From an uncultured Eubacteriales bacterium (GTDB lineage Bacteria; Bacillota; Clostridia; Christensenellales; Borkfalkiaceae), in NCBI GenBank assembly GCA_949745625.1, contig CATJZR010000060.1:1-28323 (forward strand): 28,323 nucleotides of DNA, in the 5' to 3' direction. Every line of letters begins with the position of its first letter. The first letter of the stretch is position 1. A model generated the notes under the pieces. It searched no databases, was not told where the DNA came from, and saw only the letters and a program-made list of their open reading frames with translations. The translations under genes and the position numbers were made by a program. Shown piece by piece: positions 17,201-26,200 of this stretch.

Positions 17201-20200
17201 ATTTCTACCTGTTAGATGAAAACGGGGCGTTTATCAATCGTTCCGACGAGGGATTGACCGGTACTGCGGCTAAGCTACTCGACGGTATGACTTGCGACGA
17301 GGGTGATGGCTTCCTTACGCTTACTATGACGACGGCTGGCGTTTACCGCGTGGGTGTTATTCTCGGTAATCCCAACTTCTGGTGGACCGAAACGCAGGAA
17401 ACGATGGTAGTATATACTCTCACCATTAATCCCGAGGGGGTGGAGGTTCCCACTATCGAACAGGATAAGTGCCAGGGCAACGATATTTACGGACACTTCG
17501 GCGTCGACAGTATGCACGGCACCTATTACAATGTTAACTTTGCGCTTGCAATCAAGCTTGACGACAGCGAATATCAGGATATTATCGAGGTTTTGACACC
17601 GGACGGCAAAATCTTTAAGTTCGTTAAAAACAGAACGGACAGTGTAGTCATTGCCGAGCTTGAAGAGGCCCTCGGTAAAAATAAGGGTACGTATACCGAC
17701 TGGTATAACGGAACCATGTATTTCTACGCCAAGGACCAGGGCGAGTATACATGGACGGTTCGTGTTACAAGTTCCAACCATGCCTGGGCGGGTAAAACGG
17801 AAAGAGAGCTTTCGTTTACTCTGCGTATCGACCGTTCGCCCGTTTCGGGTCTTGAAATGCGTTACGTCGGCGATACCGACGAAAACTTAAACGTACTCGT
17901 TGGTAATGCTACCAACGTAAGGGGCGGCGATACGAATGCTCTTACGGTAAGGTACGAACTGTCTACTTACAGCGAAAAGGATAAGGAATTTTATTTCGTC
18001 CGCAGTGACACGAAAAATCTTGTAGATACCGGTTTTTCGGCGCAATTTGGCTACTCTGTAAATAAATTCGTCATGGATAGCGAATTTGACGTTAACGATA
18101 TGAGCGACGTTAAAGAGGTTAACTTTGACGATGAAGAGCTGAGACTCAGCGCACTTGACGCGGGTACTTATGAAATAATCATTACACCGACAGATAATTA
18201 TTGCTGGAATGACCCCGGCAAGACTACCGGACCGGTCAAGTTCACGCTTGTAATCAAAAAGCTTACCATCGATACGCCGTTAGTTATTCTTGATGACGGC
18301 AGCACGACTGCGAGCGGTGTTAAGGATGCGGAATACGACCATAAATACCTTACGATGCAGCTCGACCTTCTCGATTTTCCTAAGGGATACGCAATCAAAT
18401 CGTTTGAATACGTCAGTACCGATAAAGCAGAGAGAGAGGCGGAAGGCGATTTAATGCCCGTCAAGATAAGCGGCAAGGGCACTTTGCATGCTGTGGACGA
18501 TATTAACCTCGGAGTAGACCCCGATACCGTTCGTATGTCCGTGCAGGCACAGAGTGCCGGCGAATATCTGTTGACGGTAGTGGTTTCAAACGTTAACAAC
18601 TATCAGTTGGCTGCGGGTTTCAAGCTTGAATATCGTTTCAATATAGCAAGGCGGTCGGTTACGCTTCCAGAGGCCTACCTCGACAAGGTTCACCTTACCG
18701 AAGCCGATGCGGGAAAGCTGACGCAAACCGATCCCGAAGTCAGGGCATACGTCGGTACCGAAAACGCCGTCAGACCCGATTCGGAAAACACTTTAAGGGC
18801 TGAATTTGACAGCTATTTCCATTCGGTATATCTTTACGGCGACGACATTGTTCTTGGCGATTTCGAAATATCGGTAACCGGAGCTACGGAAAACGGTATG
18901 ACCGAGAAAAAGGTATTCCAGCCCGATGCCTTCATTGACAATACGACTGATGAAGCGGGATATTTTAGGTTGTCCGCTTTCGGCGTAAATACCTATACGA
19001 TAACGCTAAAATTCGTTACACGCGATTTCTACTGGGATAAGGATATTTCATCCAGTGGACAGACGCGTTCCTACAAATTTATAATCACAAGCAAGCTAAT
19101 TGACGTGCCTACGGTAAGCGGCTACTCGCAACTTACACTGATTGACAATAAATATACCGTAGAATTTCCTTATGTCAAAGACGTTGCGGGTACCGTAAAT
19201 GACAGCCATAGGATGATTACGCTTACGCACGTTGAGTTCGGTGTCGTCGCGGGAACTACGCCTGTTACAACCTATGCGATAATTAATTCCAAGATTAGTT
19301 CGAATTCTACCGCCAATGGGGTAATTCTTACGAATTATCCGAAGTCGATAGACGATACGTACGGAACTATTACGATGCAGACCTCGCTCAACGGCGTAGA
19401 TGGCGGCGAAGCAAAGGTTTTGTTTACCTACGTGATAGAACTTAATATCGACCCCAACAATATGCGCTGGAATACGGGCGCAGAGGGCGACACGCTAACG
19501 AAATATTACGAAATCAAAATCGTAAAGCAAAAGGTCGAGCGTCCGTTCATTATCGATACGGTAAACTCAACTGGCGACGAAAAACATGTTACCTATACGG
19601 GCGCCGACTGGGTTGAAGCACTTCAAATCGCTTTGATAGATACCAACCTTATCGACTCGGTGCTGTCAAACAACTTGACGATGACGAAGGACCATAAAGA
19701 GACATTTATTGCCGCAGATTTGAAGGAATACAAAAACGTTCTTCTTGTTTCGACGGACCCAGAAGCTGGTACCTATACGGTAACCGCCAGGCTTTTGGAC
19801 CCCGATAATTCGGAATGGGAGGACTGCTCAACTGCGGACGTAATCTTCAGTCTTATCGTCGATAAAATGCAGGTATCCAAGCCGTATATTTATATCCCCG
19901 ACGGCTCGACAGAGGCGCAGGAGGGTGTCGTAGGTTGGACCAAAACAGTGGTTTACGAAAACGACCCCGTAGTTATAGAGCATTTAATGAAGGTCGGTAA
20001 CTTTTGGGCAAACAGTACAGTGGACCCTTCGTTGGCTGCCGTAAGCAACGTGCCTGACGTTATGTCGTACACCGTTGAAAACGGAACTCTTAAAACCGAA
20101 GCGTATAACAATACAGGAACGTTGGACGGGGATAAGTTTAAAGATTACTTTTTGAACGGTCTGCTCAGCTTCGGCGCCGAAAATGCGGATAAGTATATAA

Positions 20201-23200
20201 TCAAGTTCAAGCTCAGCGGCAACGCCGTCTGGGACGATGGTTCGACGGGCGATATAGACGTTACTCTTATTATCAATAAGAAGACGCACACCGACTTGAA
20301 AATTTTCGACGGTGAAACAGATACGGTTACAGGAAATGTCGAGTGGAGAGACGACGTAACAGGCAACACCAAGACATATACCTACAAACTTGACAGCGAA
20401 GGCAATCCCGTCGTTGCGTTCATGCAGATTGAAAATTACGACAACACGCTGATGGAATATACCGGCTTAATAAGCGGAACGCTTTCCGGCAGTGTAGGCG
20501 ACGGCTATCTTGAAGACAGCGGTACAGGCCTGGGTGAAATCAATAACGGGGCAAGCTACCGAGTAACGGCGTTCAATGCGGGCGAGTACGTAATCGAGTT
20601 TACGCTTAAGGATTACGCAAACCACCGTTGGGAATTTGCTGACGTTGCAACGTGCACCTTTACGCTCAACATTAAAAAGCTAAAGCTATTTAAGCCAGTA
20701 ATCAATATCGATTACTCGTTGACGAACGAAAGCGTAGAGGGGGACACTCTTACCGTCGATTACGACAAGAACCTTCATACTATACTTGTACAGTCGCTTT
20801 ACGGTAATGTAAAGAATGGAGTATACAGTCATATAGGCGATAAATACTTTACAGTAGCGGACAATACCGCCGTAAAGAATATCGCGGCAGACCCGAATTA
20901 TAATCCCGCTACTCATCTTACGTTCTTTAAGGCTTATGATTCGATGGGTGTGGATTTGCGTATAAGGGACCTGTTTGAGGATACGACCGTATTTACAAAC
21001 GCTATTCTCGACCCCGCGTATAAGTATACGGGCGAGCATGCAGATGAACTGGCAAGCATCGTAGACGTAAACAAAAATCTTTCCGACCTGTTCCGCCTTA
21101 CGGCGTATACGCCCGGCGATTATTATCTCACTTTCAAATTAACCGATTCGGCTAATATGGAATGGGCGGATACAACCGCTGCTGAAATCGACTATAAAAT
21201 CGTTATCAATAAGGTTATGCACGATGCGCCTTCGGTTGCAAACGGTACGGCCACCTCGCAGGAATACACCGGTGATAAAGTAACTTTTACGCTTAATAAC
21301 GCCTACAACGGTATTATGACCGACGGTGGAAAAGTAACGGGTACGGTAAGTGAAAAATATGAGATAATCGGCTATCAAGGCAACGACGAGGCTCTTTCCG
21401 ACGCAGATGCAGCGGGTGATTTTACAAGCTTCGATTTCGAGGTTAAGTGGTTCAACGGCGTTCTCGTTCTCGGCTTTACCGAGGTCGGGACCTACAAGGT
21501 AAAGGTAAGCATTACCGATTCCGATTTCATAGGCTGGAACGGCACTACCGATACGTATAAGGAATTTGACTTTACCGTATCCAAGCGCACCGTAAACGCA
21601 GATATTACGTTCTCTGCGCAGGATGACCCCGAGCTCGATGCCAAGCTGAGAGAGCATCAAAATTTCTGGTACGTTACCGTTAAGGGAGGCGTAGATGCGG
21701 AAATAGTTCTTACGGGACTCCGTGACGTCCCCACGGCAACTGATTGGGACCAGCGTCTTGAATTTAAAGTTTACTACGCAAATGTTACGGATGTTACGAC
21801 TGAGCTCGGTTCAAAGACTTATTCGGATACGGGTAATCCTTTCGGCTTGACTAAGGCTTCCAAACAACCCGACGGTACCTATAATATGACGATATGGTAT
21901 CAGGAAATAGGCAACGGAAAGGGCAACATAAAGAGAGGTAAATATCTGCTTTATGTCGTTCAGGTCGATACCGACGGAAACCACCGTCTTGCAATCGACC
22001 CTGTTCCCTTCGAAATCGAAGCGGACCCTGCACCGTTTAAGTCGGATATGCTGGAGTGGGTATATTCGAGAAGTACAGACCCTGCGGGCACGCCTTATAC
22101 GCCCTTGCATAATCTCGGACAGACGGCGGATAACCCGTTCATACTCGACTACGAAGAAAACGTAGCATTCACGTTCATTCCCCAGCTTAAGGCGGAATAT
22201 CAGGGGGGATACAATAATCCTTCACCTATTCCGGTAACCTTCCTTGACCAGCTTAACACTTATTTCGTTACGTGGGACGGAAGCTACAACGGCGTAAGAA
22301 TCGTTTCTGCCGCTGGTGATAATTTCGTAAGTATAATAATAAAGGCAGCCGACCCCGACGAATATTCTTTCCCTGATTACGAATTCAAGCTTTATTATAA
22401 AATTAATAAAGCAAAATACAACCTCAGCAATCTAGAATGGATTTACGATACGACGGTCGCAACAGAGCCATACACCTATACTTACGACGGAGCCAATAAA
22501 TCAGTAAGCATAGCTGCCAAGGCGGGTACGAATATGCCTACAGGACTTGCACCTAAAACCTACAGGACATCCGGTACCTACGTATCGCTTAATAACCCCG
22601 GTGTTCAGACGGCAATTCCTGCATCGAACACCAACGTAATGCAGTTTGCTGGTCAGTACACAACAGAGCTTGTGGCGTTCGCGGTTACAGATAAAAACTA
22701 CGAAACGCCCGTAAGCACCAACCCCGATTCTTACGAGGGTTCGTTCGACTGGACGAGAACGTGGACTATCAATCCTCAGCATATCGTCGTTGACTGGGTA
22801 CAGGGACAGACGACTGGCTCAGATGGTACCATAACGACGCGTTCCAAACCCGCAGTTGCAGGCACTCACGCGGGTAAGTTTGCTTACACCTACGAGGTGG
22901 AGGATGCTAACGAGCCTTCCGGTTGGAGACAGGTCAATAGTATAACGCGTGAGCCTAATACTATAGTTTGGTACAGAGCCACCGCGTATCTTAAGAGCGG
23001 CTCTGGCGCAACAGATTACGCGCGTAACTATACGTTCGAATTTATCGGCGGTAACGACCCTATGGCTGGTAACCCTCTTGAATTTGAGGTCGGCGGCGAC
23101 GATACCGAAATTTTCAATCACATTACCGTAGGCGGCAAGATAGAGACCGATTACGAGTATACCGGCAATCCTTTCATTGCCGCTACCGTTATCGACTTCG

Positions 23201-26200
23201 ATACCTCGAACGGGCAAATTACCGTTGCGGACAATATTGTAATATTGTATTACAGAAGAGACCCCGCTACGGGTGACCCCGTAGGTTCGCCTCTCGCAGC
23301 GGCACCTTCCGAAATAGGCAACTATATCGTAGTGCTCAAATTAAGGTACAGCGGCACAACCGAAGACTTTACGCTCAGCGAAAAGACCTACGAATACAAC
23401 ATAGTAAAGGCTAAGCTTTCCGTTGAAGATTTCGAATGGCGTGTTAAGCATAACGGCATGGAGGCGCGGTTTGATACTTCGCTCGGCGGTAAATGGATTG
23501 ACGTTGAAACCGACAAGGAAATAATCGTTGATTACGACGGTAAACCCTATGAGGTATATCTGTATACTGAGCTTGCTACGACGGTTATAAGTTTTATTAT
23601 AGTCGATTCTTCGCAGATAAACGCGGGTACCTATTCTTCGACGGCTATGGAAACTATGGATACGGCTCATTACGAGTTCGATTCGGTAAATCCTCCTTTG
23701 CTTACGTTTGATTGGGTAATAGAAAAGCATTATCTCGATTTTAAAGACGTCGCGTGGAATTATGAAGAGCCGTTCGTATTCACGGTAGTGAATGGAAAAG
23801 CCAAATCGTTCTCTGCAAGAATTGAAAATATTCCCGATTATCTGTCTGACAAAATCGAATATAAAGTATATCAGGGCGACATTTACGTAGACGGAGACAT
23901 TTCCGATTCTGGCAGCTATACCACTACCTTCAAAATTCTCGAAGATAAGATTGATACGGCGAATTACGAGCTTGGCTCGTGGCCGTCGGCAATAAGTCTG
24001 ACTCTTGATTGGGAAATTAAGCGCAAGGCGATAAACGTCCCCGTTAACGACATGAGTTGGACGGAGTTCGACGGAGTTCAACACAATCTGTTAAAGCCCT
24101 TCGGCTTTGACGTCGATTGGAATGAATATTTCGATGTGGATGTAACTTATGCGGATTTTGAAGGCAATTCCGAGGCATATAACGGAACCGCTAATTACGG
24201 CAACAAGTATTACGCTTACAATGCGGGTACCTACACGTTCGGTCTTAAAATCAAGCAGGTCTTCAACAAGGACAGCAGCAGCAATCCAATAAATAATATT
24301 GTATGGATTGTTAAAGACGAAAGTGGGACGCGTCAGACGCCCAACGACCAAAGCGTATCGTATTCGGTAGCTAAGAAAGAGCTAGTAGTAACTGGCTGGA
24401 TGCAGAATTTCGAGTTATCATACGTCGTGCTTGCAGGCAATATCGATTCCACTAAATTTATTGACTATAAATTCTATTTGGGGGATAAGGGAGAAGCAGG
24501 CACCGAGGCAACCCTTAACGACGTGCTTCAGTCGGGCGGTGGAGACAAATTCTCTATGGTTCCTGAAATACGCAGTGCGTATAGCGGTAACATAACTCTA
24601 ACGTTTGAGCAGGAAAATTATAAATTTATCTCGTTCGTAACTCCTGAAATAACGGAGGAAAATGCGCAGAAGGTAAACGGTAAGCCGTACATTTACGGTT
24701 ATACTGTAAACGGCGTATTCACACCGTTTACCAACGACCAGCTTGCTTCGGGTGATTTGTACGTCACTTATAGCGGAGATGATATAACCTTCAAAATTTA
24801 TAATTGGGATACTTATTACAGTAACTTTGTGACGGTGTACGGTTGCTCGCTTGACGATTTGACTCAGCGCGATGCGGGCGAATATTCCCTAACGCTCATA
24901 CTCAGGTCAGACCTTGAAAAACCTCTTTACTGGGGCAAAACGGCCGACAACAAGATTGACCGTTCGGCGGTAACGCTTACGTTTAAAATTCGTTATAAAA
25001 TGCTGACTATACCAGAGCTTCCCTCAGAAGTCACTTACGACGGCTCAGTTATCAATATTCTCGATAAGGCAAGCAATTCTACCTATGCGAAGCTTCTTGC
25101 TGAATACGGCGATTACGTTGAAATTTCCGGTAATACCGCTATAAATGCAGGCGAGCAGACGCTTTACTTAAACATTAAAGAGGAATACGGAAATGCTGTC
25201 AGATGGGATAATGGAGACGAACATGGTATAGTAGGCACGTATTCGTTTGCTTGGAAAATTATTCCTGTGCTTATTCAGAAACCTGATGAAAATTTAGACG
25301 TAAGAATCGAGTACGACGGGCAGGCACATAGCGTATTTGAAATTTTAAAGGGCTACGATGCCGAGAATCCCACGCCCGAAATATCTACATTAATGGCAAA
25401 TATCAACGAGACCGGCGGACGCGGTATAGATGCAGGCTCTTATGAGGCGGTACTTTCGCTACCCAACGAGAACTATGCATGGTGTGACGCATCCGGTAAT
25501 GTACTTGCCGATAGAAACCCCGTAAAAATAAATTGGGTAATCAGTAAAAAGGTTATCGATTTCGGTAACGCGTTCTGGGGCTATATGGACGGTGAAGAGG
25601 AAGTCGAATACGATATCGACAATCCCTTTGTATTTACCGTTGAAAACGGTAAGCCCAGGAATTTCACCGTAGAAATTCTCGGTATGCCTGAAATTCTTAA
25701 AATCTGTACCTCTTACAGCACGAATGGCGTAGATGGAAATTCTGCCGGTGACGTGGGAACCTATACGACAACCGTTACGTTCGATTTGTCGAAGCTTGAC
25801 AGAAAGAACTATGAGGTCGGCGTTGTACCCGACAGTATATCTGAATTGGTCTGGAAGGTAATTCCCAGAGAAATTGCTTTGCCGGAATTCGACGAAAGCT
25901 GGACGGAGTTTGACGGCGAATTGCACGACCTGCCCGCGCTTTTGGGCTTGGGTGAAGATTGGTCCGAATATCTAGATATTTACGTAGAGTATAAGGAATC
26001 GAATTCCGACTCTTACGAAAAATACAAGGGAGAGGACGATTATGTCGTCGGATATTCCAACTATACGGGCTTCTATTACGGCTTCTATAAGCTGACTATC
26101 TCAATCAGATACGACGCCGTAATTACGAGTGCAAACGTTAAGTGGTTCGGTGGCACTGCGCCAGATGACGTAGTAATTGAGGTTACTGAGCTAGATATTA

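Noticed and set aside
23341..24084. Long minus-strand open frames (for example 23,341–24,084 and 7,693–8,343)
   Set aside because: They lie inside the giant genes, have no RBS, show no family resemblance, and are explained by the codon use of the plus strand.
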